64,000 nucleotides of DNA from Hypericum androsaemum (GCA_963995505.1 OZ023181.1:6981487-7045486); one strand, 5' to 3'; counted from the first letter of the stretch, positions 1 to 11,294 are shown. A program made the numbers and translations. The notes: generated by a model not told the origin, from the sequence alone.

Positions 1-1040
1 TTATTAGCCTAACATTTTCAAGGATGCCCGTGATTTTGTTGCTCAGTGCGATCGATGCCAAAAGACCGGCAATATTTCAAAGAGGAATGAGATGCCTCTC
101 TCTGAAATTCTTGAAGTGGAGCTCTTCGATGTTTGGGGCTTGGATTTTATGGGACCTTTCCCAACCTCTCATGGCAACAAGTATATCTTGGTGGGGGTGG
201 ACTACGTGTCAAAGTGGGTGGAAGCTTAGGCATCACCCACAAATGATGCTAAGGTAGTCATTCGCTTTATCAAAAAGCTCTTCTCTAGATTTGGAGTGCC
301 AAGGGCAATCATCAGCGATGGCGGTTCGCACTTTTGCAACTGACCATTTGGGATCCTATTGAAGAGGTATGGGGTCACTCACAAGGTTGCTACACCTTAT
401 CACCCCCAGACAAGTGGCCAAGTAGAGCTCTCCAACAGGGAACTCAAGAAGATCCTTGAGAAAACGGTCGGGGGAGCAAGGAAAGATTGGGCCAACAAGC
501 TTGATGATGCTTTATGGGCTTATAGGATGGCATTCAAAATGCCAATCGGGATGTCGCCTTACATGCTTGTCTATGGAAAGGCTTGCCACCTCTCTGTCAA
601 GCTAGAACATCGAGCATTTTGGGCCATTAAGACCCTCAACTACGATTACAAAAAGGTCGGTGAACGAAGGGTATTATAACTTGAAGAGTTGGACAAAATT
701 TGGGACATGGCGTTCGAGAGCTCTAGACTCTACAAGGCAAGTACGAAGAGGAGACATGATGCCCATATTGTCAAGAAAGAGTTCAAGAAGGGCCAACAAG
801 TTTTGCTTTATAACTCCCGATTGAGACTATTCCCAGGAAAACTCAAGCCGAAGTGGAGTGGCCCATTCAAAATTGCGAGGATTTTCCTATTCGGAGCCCT
901 CGAGTTAGAAGGAAAAGATGGAGGAATTTTTAAGGCGAATGGCCAAAGGTGCAAGATTTACCTTGGTGGAGGTATTGAACGAAGGTCGGAGGTCGAAGGG
1001 GGCAGCGCCCCCTGCCTAAACGGTACACCCTGTGGCCCAA
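1..1040 (+). pseudogene. Ty3/gypsy (Athila-type) integrase fragment, broken
   Basis: The forward frame reads as the integrase core and C-terminal region of a plant Ty3/gypsy polyprotein, cut at the window edge. Visible landmarks are the catalytic-core strand [19 protein letters not shown], the second acidic site in IISDGGSHF, and the glutamate-bearing [14 protein letters not shown], which together cover a D,D,E-type core. The downstream KPKWSGPFKI block is typical of the integrase C-terminus. In-frame stops fall at 227-229, 341-343 and 677-679, so it cannot encode a working enzyme. Its position just upstream of the envelope-position ORF and of an LTR places it in the Athila lineage. I see no chromodomain. 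Confidence 0.9.
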
Positions 1041-1127
1041 CGAGGTGATAATTTCTCTGGACATTGGCGAGAGGAAAAACCGAAGAGCTCGGGTGGACCA
1101 ACTTGCAAATTTTTGAAAGGGACCAAC

Positions 1128-1323
1128 TTGCGATCGCAACTCAACTTGCGATCGCAAGTCCTCAAGAGTTACAGAAAGTCCCCGAATCGACCCAACTTGC
1201 GATCGCAACTCAACTTGCGATCGCAGGTTCTTCATAGTCACAGTCGGGAATCAAAACGACCCGACTTGCGATCGCAAGTCCTCAAGTCCTCTTATATAAA
1301 AGGAGGGTAACCTGCGATCGCAA
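1128..1323. repeat. Cluster of six TTGCGATCGCAA palindromes
   Basis: Six copies of the perfect or near-perfect palindrome TTGCGATCGCAA lie at 1128-1139, 1146-1157, 1197-1208, 1215-1226, 1266-1277 and 1312-1323. They are embedded in longer repeated phrases (ACTTGCGATCGCAAGTCC). They sit between the integrase remnant and the envelope-position ORF of the Athila element and surround a TATA-like box. The arrangement resembles a cluster of protein-binding sites, but binding is inference. Confidence 0.85.
1293..1300 (+). promoter_or_regulatory. TATA-like box ahead of the Athila third ORF
   Basis: TATATAAA at 1293-1300, followed by AGGAGGG, lies about 170 bp upstream of the ATG at 1470 and within the palindrome cluster. 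A TATA box here could drive a separate internal transcript for the downstream ORF. The motif is seen; promoter activity is inferred. Confidence 0.4.
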
Positions 1324-1469
1324 GTCTTTTCACACACCCGCCGGCAAAGAAAATCAGAGAAGAGCCCGACCACCTCTACCACCCGACGACCTCAAATCTC
1401 GATGACCCAAACCTCCTCCATCTCCTTCTGTCCATCTTCCACCTTCCCAAACCACCGTCGAGGTCGAAA

Positions 1470-2534
1470 ATGCCTCCAAATCCAAAGAGGGGTGAAAACC
1501 CTAATTTTTCTTCCTTGCTAGATTTTGGCACAACTGAGCTCAGACGACGCGAGCCATTTTGGGGGAGATTGATTGGGACAACGACTCGCACCATGACGGA
1601 TGGCGCTAGCTCGAGCAAGAAGGGCAGGATGAAGATTCCTACTTCAAAGAAAAGGAAGGCACCTCAACCAACACGGTCCCCTTCCCCGCCAGCATCGCCA
1701 AGTCCCGAAGCCGCTGATCCGCAGGATGACACCTCCTTTCCCCTCCACCACAACTGGGAGCGTGACAGGTTCTCTAAATTTGTGGGTTTTAAATTTCATA
1801 CTTATAGTGTGATTAATTGGACGGACATGCACATTTTGGGGATAGATGAGAAATTTCGCACTGCTTTACAGTCGCTGGGTTGGGAATATTTTGCAGACCA
1901 TACTGTTCCTGCAAATGTGGGGTTGATGACTGAGTTCTATTCTACTTTGCGCATTGCTAACAACAAGACATCATTTAAGGCGTGCTTGTTTGGCAAACCG
2001 TTAACGGTTACTGAACAAGTACTGGTTGACATGCTGAATATTAAGCCAGGTGGGGGTCCAATAGATTTTGATACCGATGGGGAAGCAAATAAGGCTTGGC
2101 ACTCCCTCACTGGTTTTCCTGAATATGCGGCTGGCCAAGCCCCTTCTGCCCTCATTCGTGCCCCGCATATGTCTGTGCTGCATCGGTTCATGTGTAAGAT
2201 ATTCACTGGTGCTAATGAGGAGAGTCGTGTGAATCGTACACAGTTGTACATCATGTACTGCATCCGTCGTAGGACTGCATTCAGCACTTTCAACCTGATT
2301 TTGGAGGTGTTCAGGAAGATTATCACTGGTCATCGAACTTTGGTGTTTCTTGGTCACATTGTCACCCGCATTGCAGAGTATTTCTTTCCTGATGATCTTG
2401 CAGGTTTCGCGGGCTCCTCTCGGGGCCCAGATGAGATCGGGATTCCACTACTGAACTCTTGTCGCCTCATCTCCAAAATAAAGAGGAATGGCCAGGAGGT
2501 GGTAACTTTTAGGGACTGGGAGGACCGCGAATAA
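1470..2534 (+). CDS. Athila envelope-position ORF (putative plant transposon protein domain)
   Basis: An open 354-codon frame follows the integrase region. Residues about 1-90 are basic and proline/serine-rich, and a second ATG with good context lies at 1594 (MTDGASSSKK). From about residue 95 it matches the conserved domain found in the third ORF of Athila-type retrotransposons: WERDRFSKFVGFKFHTYSVI, then the LGWEYFADHT-like and FYSTLRI blocks, then LTVTEQVLVDMLNI. This is the domain often annotated as a putative plant transposon protein. Its function is not established, and the name envelope-like rests on position. I do not see a convincing membrane-spanning segment. The frame ends at TAA 2532-2534, and related coding sequence continues beyond a short CAA repeat. 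Intactness suggests a fairly young insertion, although the integrase beside it is broken. Confidence 0.75.
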   Translation: MPPNPKRGENPNFSSLLDFGTTELRRREPFWGRLIGTTTRTMTDGASSSKKGRMKIPTSKKRKAPQPTRSPSPPASPSPEAADPQDDTSFPLHHNWERDRFSKFVGFKFHTYSVINWTDMHILGIDEKFRTALQSLGWEYFADHTVPANVGLMTEFYSTLRIANNKTSFKACLFGKPLTVTEQVLVDMLNIKPGGGPIDFDTDGEANKAWHSLTGFPEYAAGQAPSALIRAPHMSVLHRFMCKIFTGANEESRVNRTQLYIMYCIRRRTAFSTFNLILEVFRKIITGHRTLVFLGHIVTRIAEYFFPDDLAGFAGSSRGPDEIGIPLLNSCRLISKIKRNGQEVVTFRDWEDRE

Positions 2535-2855
2535 GTGAAGAAACAACAACAACAACAACAACAACAATAATAACAAGAATCGGCACGCCTCCCAACCTAC
2601 CAAGCTGACTTGATAAACCTCTCGGACGTCATTGCCAGTTTGGAGGTTCGTGTGACCGACATGGCTGCTACAAATGAGGCCCACTGGGCAAGACAACACG
2701 AGCAGAATGCTCGTATGGAGGCAGCCCACCAAGCACAAGTTGCAGCCCAGCAAGAGTACTATGCAAGGATGGAGGCAGCCCAACAAGCACAGTTCGAATG
2801 GATGCGCACCCATTTCACTCACCCACCACCTCCACCTCCTCCTCCGCACGGCTGA
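2535..2855 (+). pseudogene. C-terminal coiled-coil tail of the Athila third ORF
   Basis: In the same frame as the preceding ORF, beyond its TAA and a (CAA)n run that itself ends in two TAA codons, the sequence encodes an alanine/glutamine/glutamate-rich helical tract (ARMEAAHQAQVAAQQEYYAR) and a proline run (HPPPPPPPPHG) before TGA at 2853-2855. The same layout appears in opposite orientation at the right edge of the window. I read this as the natural C-terminus, separated by repeat-associated stop codons. Confidence 0.6.
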
Positions 2856-4463
2856 CCAGGGAGTACTTTTTTGCCCCTCTTCATTTCATGGTGGTGTGTT
2901 GTCTTTTGTGCTATTACCCTGTTCTTTTGTGTTTTGTCTGTGTGCATGTTTATGTTCATTTGTTATTTTTGCTTCGTTCTTTTTGTTCATCTTGTGGTGC
3001 TGCGTGTGTTTTTATTGTCATTATTCCTTTGACACTTTGAGGACAACGTGTCTTTCAAGTTTGGGGGAGGTTTCCACTTAAGTGGAGCCACTTGTTGTGT
3101 CTAGGAAGAGATTTGGCATGATTTTTCAAAGGTTTGACCCCCCTCAAAATTTTTAAACTTGTGTTATAAGCTTGCCACATACCTAGTTAGGGAATGAACT
3201 CGAGCACAATGATTAGGAACTTGTAAAAACTTCACCCTCGGTTGTTTAGACTAGTGGTCTCACTATGTAGATTAGACTAGAGGGTTGACGAGTGAACCTT
3301 GTGAGGAACTTTGAGCTGAAGGAGGAGACAACCGTCTTCATTTATTCATGAGGTGCCTACTTGAGTTCGGTTGATCGAGGTATCCTACTAGTACTTGACA
3401 TGGTCTTGGCTGTGCGGCGTTTGTGAATAACGGGAGCTAATCCTTTGAATTTGAGCCTAGAGCTTTAGAGCCAAGAACCTTTATATCCATTGCTTTAACC
3501 CATTGAGCCTAGCCATTCATTGATCATATTATATGTATACCAACTTTAAGCCTTATATCCATCATCCTCCCTACCTTTGGTCATCCGATCCGAGGACACA
3601 TAAGTTTACTTTTTTTTTGGGAAATGATATGTATTGGGTTTAGTTGGTAGCTTAGTGTTCTTATGGGTTAATTCATTAGGAATTTGGGTAATTGAGAGGC
3701 CATAAAAAGAAGCCGAGTTCTTGCCTAGAAAATGCCAAGTTTGTGTTTGTAGAAAGAAAAAAAAAGATGAAAAAGAAAAAAAAGATGAAAAAAAGAAGAA
3801 AAAAAGAAAAGAAAGAAAGGAAAGTGAAGGTTGAATAAGGCATTAATAATTGACATAACTCGTGCTACGCGGTCTTACAAAATGGGTAAATTTTGGGAGT
3901 GTGCTTTAACTATTTATGGTGAAGATGTTTAGAATAGACGAGAGACTAGAAAGCTTTAGCAATAAGTCCTCGGATTGGGTGGTTTAACTACTATCCATAT
4001 ATATTATCTCACCAATACCTTAGCCCCATTACAACCCGATTAAAAGCCTCCGGTTCACGAGCAACCACAAGACTTTGAGACACTGTTGAGTAGGACGTAG
4101 GATACTTTGAAAGACATCGATCATGTATGCGAGAGATAGGAAGTTGGCTACTTACAAATCGTGAGTTAAAAATTTCTGAACCTCTGAGTGGTTAACTTTC
4201 TAGTGTCTTTTACATAGTGATAACACTTGGTTAAACCATCGAGTGGTGAGATGTCTACCGGTTCTTACTCTTTGTGTTTGGGTTGATGTACTAACTAGGT
4301 TGTGTGATGGTCATTTTGATGCGAGTTTAAGATTTTGAGGGGAGTTAAATTGTGAATTGATCATGCCTAGTCTTGTCCTTCACATATTTTCTTTCTTATG
4401 TGATTGTGATTGTGTTTGTATGAGTCTTGCTTGAGGACAAGCAAAGATTCAAGTGTGGGGGTG
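2856..4463 (+). other. Noncoding 3' region of Athila with two polypurine-tract-like motifs
   Basis: No coding frame is visible. A motif TTGAGGACAA, then a purine/T stretch, then CAAGTTTGGGGGAGG occurs at 3037-3070. A near repeat (TTGAGGACAAG, then CAAGTGTGGGGGTG) occurs at 4431-4463, directly against the LTR. The second is in the normal polypurine-tract position for plus-strand priming. The first, 1.4 kb upstream, looks like an extra tract. An A/G-rich low-complexity run fills about 3747-3825. Nearly all of this region is matched in reverse by 62143-63620. Confidence 0.75.
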
Positions 4464-5962
4464 TGATGAGTGTGGAAACACTCTATCATTTGTGTATGTT
4501 TTTCTATTGATTTTCTATTATTTCTAGTATGTTTGTTCGTTATTTGACATCATTGTCTCGTATTATGTGTTATGTTCGTTTTAGTATAGACTTGTGATTT
4601 TTATTGTGATTCTTTCCTGATAGGAGTCTTATTACAGTAATGGTGGACGTTCGTGTGCCGAGGGACGCGTCATAGGCGATCGGATCAGCCGGGACGATTG
4701 GCTTTTTACGAGACCCAAGAAAGCGTGGAGCAAAACTGACCCATTAAGACTCAAATGCCAATAACTTTCTCATCTAAAGTCTAATGGAGGCAAGCAAGGT
4801 GGCGCTGGAAAGAAGACATCCGGAGCTATAACTTTGTCTTCATGGTCTTCTTCAAATTCGAAGTCCAAGTAGGAGAAAAATTGCGTCCAATGTTGACCTT
4901 CGAATCTACCAATAAATCTGACGAGTGGGCCGAATTTTAGGATTCGTTTGGGCCCATTTTTGGGCATGAATAGTGAATTTTGTGGCTGGCACTTCTTAAG
5001 CCAAAAACTTGTATAAATACCTTCCTTGGACTCCCTTAGTGGGGTACTTAAACATTATTGATCTACTTTTCATTATTGTATTGGTTTCTTCCACTTTCAC
5101 CAACTCTCCCACTATCTCTTTTTGGGAGAAAAGCTTGGATCTCCATTGTTGGATCTAAGAAGCCATTGTTGAAGCTTGTGTAGGGAATTTGAAGGAAGAA
5201 TATTGGATGCTTGGAGACCATCTTGAGCTTTCTCTTACTCTCTCTTTTAATGTTCTTGCTTTGCTTGCTTTGTTCAATGGATGTGTTGAGTTGTTTGGTG
5301 AATATGTGTGAGTAGTTGATTAGTGAGTTTGGTGCCTTGATGGCACCTACTTAGCCAATGGTTTAGGGGATTAATATGCCTAGGTATGTGTACTAGTTAA
5401 TAAGTTTAATATTTAATCTTGATTGATTACCTTGATTATGAACTTGGTTAATGTTAATTACCGAGAGGCGTTAGGATTAACAGACTATTTAACTAGTTGA
5501 GTAGAAACCTATTGATGAGAGATCACCTTAGGTGACTAGTTGTCCAAAGAATGGTGATTATAGTTGGTGATTAGTTAGATTAGATGGCTAATTTATCGCG
5601 AGAGCGTGGTTAGTTCATCTAAGTCTACTTAAGAATCGATTTAGACTAGTTTGTCGCGAGAGCATTGATTAGTTACCTTCGAAATATCCGGACCATATCA
5701 TGAACATAATAAACTCCATAAGCCATTTGGTTATTTAGGTTATCATTGGTACCAAGCTCACTCTTGTTTTAAGTGTTTAAACCATCACCTTGTTTAGTTG
5801 CGATTTTATTTCAAGTAGCATATTGTGTTTGGAATTGACAACTCCATTTCTTATAGTCCTAAACTAGTTGTAAAGTCGCGTTTGCGGCCTAGCTTAGTCC
5901 TTGTGGGACGACAATCCCTTACTTACTCATTATTGCAAGAGGGGTGAAAATCCCTCCTTTCA
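4464..5962 (+). mobile_element. Athila 3' LTR
   Basis: This 1.5-kb LTR begins TGATGAGTGTGGAAACACTC directly after the polypurine tract and ends CCTCCTTTCA, giving TG...CA ends. The boundaries were set by comparison with the inverted copy at 60686-62142, where similarity starts and stops at the same bases. The length suits Athila LTRs. The matching 5' LTR lies outside the window, so no target-site duplication can be tested. Confidence 0.9.
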
Positions 5963-6477
5963 CATATTCATGAATTCCGATCCTTTTTCTTAGTGGTCCT
6001 GAGTTCTTCTTGGACAATCCTTCTTCATGTGCCTCTTTTCGCTGCACTTGAAGCAATTTTCTTTGAACCTCCTTGACCCCGACTTGGATCCTCTTTCATC
6101 TTTTTCTTCACTACGACCATTGTTACTCCTCACAACCAACCCTTTTATTCGTTCATCGCCAGTTTTTCTCGTTGATGATACCCTAGAAGAGCACTTGTGA
6201 TATCATCTGTTACCAGGACTTCCTTTCCCCAAGTTAGAGTTGTAATCAAACTTTCGTAAGAACTTGGTAAGAAATTCAGTAGCAACAATGCCTTGTCATC
6301 ATCCTCGAACTCTGCATCGACCCTTACAAATCACTTACTAGTTGATTGAAACCGTTAATGTATTGGCTCAAATCTGAGTCCTCCATCATCTTAAATCCGT
6401 ACAAACTTTGCTTAAGATAAAGCTTGTTTTACAGAGGCTTTAATGTATTCATATGCTCTAATTTCTTGCATACCCCA

Positions 6478-7067
6478 TATAACACCCCATGATCTGACCG
6501 ACTGTCTCCACAAACAGATATGGGTCTTTTCTAGCGTGCTTTGTCCTCACTCACACGCATCATAGAAACTTCCCAGGAGGTCACTCATCCTTATCCTACT
6601 CCTAACCAAACGCATTTAACCTTAGAGTTCTCTCAAGATGTGTGCCAGAAAAGAAGGTGCACCTTGTTGATATGGATAGTACCAATCAAATTACTTAAGA
6701 CTATTCAAAGTTGGGATATCACATTCACCCCTTCTTAAATACGCGACGTCCTCGTCACGCCACTTATAACAATCTAGAACATAGAATAATCTCAAAATTA
6801 TTTTTTTTCTCTGATGCCCAATGTAACGCCCCGTGATCCAACTGACTGTCTTCACAAACCAGCATGGGTCTTTTCTAGCGTGCTTTGTCCTCACTCGCAC
6901 ACATCCCAGAAACTTCCTAGGAGGTCACCCATCATGATCCTACTCCCTGCCAAATGCGTTTAACCTTGGAGTTCTCTCAAGATGTGAGCCAGAAAAGAAG
7001 GTGCACCTGGTTGATATGGATAGTACCAATCAAATCACTTCAGGCTTTTCAGAATTGGGGTATCACA
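6478..7067 (-). mobile_element. Cassandra TRIM retrotransposon (5S rRNA-like LTRs) inside copia gag
   Basis: Two 246-bp direct repeats at 6478-6723 and 6822-7067 flank a 98-bp interior. Read on the minus strand, each LTR contains a 5S rRNA-like stretch: GTTAAACGCGTTTGG, then GGATGGGTGACCTCC, followed by TGGGAAG in the better copies. These correspond to the internal control region and C-box of plant 5S rRNA. This is the defining trait of Cassandra elements, which code for no protein. The primer-binding site next to the upper LTR is degenerate. No clean target-site duplication was found. Confidence 0.85.
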
Positions 7068-7328
7068 CCCAGCTGATGACTCTTCATCCATAATATGATA
7101 CAACATCTCATCTGTCAAGCACAAGTAAATCATCGTCACCACCTTGGCCTCCAACTCTCTCCACTCTTGCTCCTCCATTTTCTCAGGCTTTTTCCCCGAG
7201 AGCATGCTGACCATCCCTTGTTGGACTGCAAATCTTTGAAACGCATTTGCCATAACCCAAAATTTGATGAACCATCAAACTACATCAAGCCAAACTTTGC
7301 GCATTGACCCGCAATCCTTCGACCTTAG

Positions 7329-7340
7329 CTCTGATAACAG
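7329..7340 (-). other. Primer-binding site of the copia element
   Basis: On the minus strand CTGTTATCAGAG lies directly after the LTR end. It resembles the TGGTATCAGAGC complement of the initiator-methionine tRNA 3' end, with two differences. Confidence 0.6.
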
Positions 7341-7341
7341 T

Positions 7342-7710
7342 TGTTAGGAATTCACCAACAAGAGAACAAGAACTTGCAAAAAATGCGAACACAAGAGTTT
7401 ACGTGGTTCGGCCTGATGACTACGTCCACAGAGAGAATGAGAACTTTTATTGATAAGATCTGAGCCACAAAGTCATCCATAAACTAGGATAACATCTCTT
7501 TATATAATAGACAAACCCTTGCAAGCCACGAACCCTATCTAGATCAAATAATGAGTCCAAAATCAAGTCCAAACTAAACAAGACATTTTTTCCTGCGTTC
7601 CCTAGTGGGCGCCGAGTCTGCGAAATAGCCTCGGCCCTGGCTGGCGCTGGGCTTCTCGCGGCCGCCAGCTTGCCAGCCCAAATTTTCCTTTCTTCGCTCA
7701 TTTCTCAACA
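7342..7710 (-). mobile_element. Copia 5' LTR
   Basis: On the minus strand this 369-bp segment starts TGTTGAGAAATGAGC and ends AATTCCTAACA, with TG...CA ends and short inverted termini (TGTT...AACA). It sits immediately upstream of a primer-binding site and the gag pseudogene. No second copy is present in the window, because the element is truncated at the Athila boundary. Confidence 0.75.
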
Positions 7711-8039
7711 CACTCCAAACAGTACCTAATCCAAGCTATGTATTTTATGAGACACTATTGTAATGATTTCTTATATGTTAGGAAGACTTGAATATAAATC
7801 ACATATCAATTGTGGAGCTCCCCTTTGGTTATATATATTTACTTATTAACAAGGCTTGGCAGGTTGCTAACCCAATCAAAGTTTTTTTATTCAGTATCAA
7901 AGCTTGGCAGGTGGCTCGAACTTTTGGGTCCAATTATAGCAGAAACGAACCGGCAAAGCACAAATGTGTTTGGGCACTTGATATGTTCCAACACTACCAA
8001 CTCGGACAGATGCCGCCTGTTGCAAACTAATAAATAAAG

Positions 8040-8510
8040 CCAAGGTATTAGAGTGCAAAATCTACTAGCCTAATTATCATTTATCGTAAGATTTATTTTT
8101 TTATTAGATATTTGATAAGTTTGTTTTTTCTTATTTTTTTTAGAATTTTTGTTAGATTTACTTTATTTCGGTTATTTTTCTAACTTTTCATTTTTATCTA
8201 GTTTTTAGATGTTACATTGTATAATGGACATTCTCAATGCACCAAAGATTAGCACACTTATCCAACCTATTGTTTCTTGTCTTCTATAATAATATTTTTT
8301 AAAATTTCTCTATCAATCTTTTTCTACCAATTCTAATCTATTTATCCTTACATTTATTTTTTGAATTACTATCAAAATTTTCCTACCCATTCTATCTTCT
8401 TTTCTCAATCTCTTTTTGCGATCATTCTTGGGACGATCACTTGAAAACCGTCTCAATTTCGTACACGATATCCTAAATAAATTTTTTATTGCAACACAAG
8501 GGAATTGAGG
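8040..8510. repeat. Solo-LTR-like AT-rich relic with a conserved CGATC block
   Basis: This AT-rich noncoding stretch carries TTTTTGCGATCATTCTTGGG near 8411 followed by a CCGTCTCAATT phrase. The same block recurs at about 20435, 35038 and 35785 in otherwise diverged AT-rich sequence, each ending in a TTTATTA-type string. I infer diverged LTRs of one family. Strand and exact ends are uncertain. Confidence 0.45.
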
Positions 8511-8585
8511 TTGTGTCGGTTCTATGCAAATTGTAAATCTATATATCGATCTTCGGCCGAACTAGAGCTGCAAGCACGCTCACAA

Positions 8586-8903
8586 TAATAGAATCTCCAT
8601 ATCCAACTCAAAATTTTTTAGATAATGAGTTGGAGAATTTTTACTACACTTATAAATTAATCCACCACTCTTGCACTAAACAATATGATATTCTCTACAC
8701 GTCCCCTCAAACGAGACCTATCGGGCCAAAGATAGCATGAGATTCACCAACGTGCGAGGAATGGGGTCGTGCGAGCGTAATTCTGATACCATGTTAGAAT
8801 CTCTATATTCAACTTCAAATACGTAAGTTTATGAGTTGGTAAATTTTTAACACTTATAAGCTAGCTAAGTGCTCTTGCACTCAGCAATGTGGTATTCTCA
8901 ACA
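8586..8903 (-). mobile_element. Small TRIM element with about 112-bp LTRs
   Basis: Two direct repeats at 8586-8699 and 8792-8903 flank about 92 bp. Read on the minus strand, the upper LTR ends GATTCTAACA and is followed at once by TGGTATCAGAATTACGC, a methionine-tRNA-type primer-binding site. The interior holds a GCCCGATAGGTCTCGTTT phrase that recurs in the element in the SRRP1-like intron. The pentamer AATAA is present at 8584-8588 and 8904-8908 and may be the target-site duplication, though it would cost three bases of the left end. No protein is encoded. Confidence 0.75.
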
Positions 8904-11243
8904 AATAAAAATAGGCAAATTGCTCTCAGGTTCTTCGTGTCTCGTTAAATCAACGATTTAGTCTCCATGTTTGATTTTATTATACTCTGTGATCCTTATT
9001 GCCGAAATTGGTGATTTTTTCCTGCGAATCCCCACTTAAAAAGATAAAACACCCCCCTTCCCCCACCACTTAAAAAAAATTATTTCCTTCTCCCTTCACC
9101 TCCTTCTTCCTCCCACTCATCTTCTTCCTCCTACCTTTAATCAAAACCAAAACTCAAACTTTCTTAATGAGTATAAAAACTAATTAGAGCGAATCAAAAT
9201 TTTGAAAATACTTATTCGAATTAGAAATCTAAATTAGAATCCCAGTCCATTTTTCATCCCTGTTTATTTGAGATCTAGATGCAATCCATTTTTCTTTCTC
9301 CATGGCCCTACTCCACCCCGGAGATGGCCGCCTGGGTCGACGAAGGCACCAGAGAATTTCACTAGGTGACTGTTGATGATATTTTATTCAAAAAGAATAA
9401 CGTGAAAGAATCAGGGAGGGTAAGGGGTGACCATAATTCGAATGTGAATGTGTTTTGAATTATAATCCAAAATTATGATTCGTATTTAATTTGGCCAATG
9501 CAAATTTAAACAAGAATTTGGATTTGTATGAACTGATTTAAATTTGGATCATTTATGATCACCAATTTATCTCTTCTTATAAGTTTATGACTTTTTTAAA
9601 GAGTGCACTACAGACTTTCATTCACAAGAACAAGGCAAAAAGAATACGACATCAAAAATAAAGTAGGATAAATGTAAATTGTGATATATTTTAGTATTAA
9701 ATAACAATGGATGCAGTGGTATTTGCAAAGACATCATCTAATAAATTTATTACCATTTGAAGGGATGACCACAAAATTGAATTACAATTCACCAAATTCG
9801 AATTATAAAAAGTATGATTCGTACAAAATTAAATTTGTATGAGTCGATTCGAATCTGAATCAAAATTTTGACGAATCAAATCAAATAAAATCTGAATCAG
9901 ATTCAATTTATAGTCATCCCTAGGGAAGGTAAGATTTTTTCCGGATAAATGTATCAACGAGGTTGAGAAGAGAAAATATACTGGAAAAAATAAAATGTGT
10001 TCAAGACTAAGAAGGGTAAATGTTAGATTATACTAATCCAACACAAATTTTTAATGCGTCTTTTCAAATGAAGTCCATTACACACAAATTTCAAATGGGT
10101 TTTGACTCTGCCGACAAAAGTCATGTGAATAATAATGGACCAAAAAATTGCCCACTCTCATCATGTGAGCAAAAAAATATATTCAACTAAAATTTTAACA
10201 ATGAATTGATAAATTTTCGACACCTATAAATAATCGCATCATATTTAAAACTAGTTATGCAGTAATCTAACAAAACATCGTTAATGTAATAGATACTTGG
10301 AATGTTCCAAAAAAACTACAATTCCAACCAAGCTAAAATTTGCTCACTTACAAAAAAAAACTAAAATTTGCCCTTCGTGTTTTTGACCCGTAATATATAA
10401 AGTTAAAAATACTTAGGTATTCTGTATTATTGAAAATAGATATTTAGAACCATGTATTATAGAAATACCCAAAAAATATCCCAAGTTATTCAAGAACACT
10501 AAAATTTTCATATGTAAAAGCACATTATGGCCCTCTGTAAAATAAGAATCTCAGAAAATTAATTTTATTTTCTCCACCTCTCTTTCTTCTCAGGAGCGGC
10601 CACCAAAAATGTCAAAATCCAGCCTACTCCGTCTAACCATCCTTAGACATTTTCGAAGATATTGCAGCGACCGCCAAAGGGAAAAGAAGCTCTGACGAGA
10701 ATACTACTGAGCTACTAGTGAGTGTGAAAAATGAGAGAGGGCGTAGGACATGTATTTACGTGATTCAAATTGTGAAAACAAAAGAAAAGCCAATTATTGG
10801 TGACTTAAGCACGGCAATCGATGACACTAGTAGAAGGATACCTCCTCCTGAAGATCCACCCACCGTCCATCTACTCTAATGTAATTTCAACAGTGTATAT
10901 ATGATCATTTGTTAACGAGGTCGGTCAGGTCAGGTTCATGGCTGAGAGGGATGAAAACAAATCTTTCAAATTCAGTCAGGGATGACGAGACACCGAGTAG
11001 GTAATCGTGCAGCTTTCCAAGAGAAAAGGCGACTGCGATCTGACCTCAGTGGAGGAGGAGGAGAAAATTTTCTTTCTTTTTGAGGAAAATTTCTAAGCTT
11101 TTTATTTTGCAGAGGGTATAATCAATTTTTTCATATAAAATTTTTAGTGTTTACAATAACTCGGAATATTTATTGGATATTTATCTAATACAGATCATAA
11201 ATATCTATTTTTAATAATATAGGGTATCTAAATATCTTTAATC

Positions 11244-11294
<51 letters not shown>

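Larger units (their letters stand above)
5963..7341 (-). pseudogene. Ty1/copia gag pseudogene, interrupted by a Cassandra element
   Basis: On the minus strand a gag begins at the ATG near 7253 (MANAFQRFAVQQGM) and resumes on the far side of an inserted element at about 6477. It ends in a CCHC zinc knuckle, CFKCSEKRHMKKDC, at about 6010-6050 (CX2CX4HX4C). Several frameshifts and stops break it, and the rest of the polyprotein is missing because the Athila LTR abuts at 5962. The reading frame on the two sides of the 6478-7067 insertion is compatible, which supports a nested insertion. Confidence 0.8.

Noticed and set aside
7447..7701. 84-codon minus frame starting MSEERKIWAGKL
   Set aside because: It is inside the copia LTR and has no family similarity.
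8584..8908. AATAA pentamers as a firm TRIM target duplication
   Set aside because: It is listed only as possible. The motif is common in AT-rich DNA and would require the left LTR to have lost three terminal bases.
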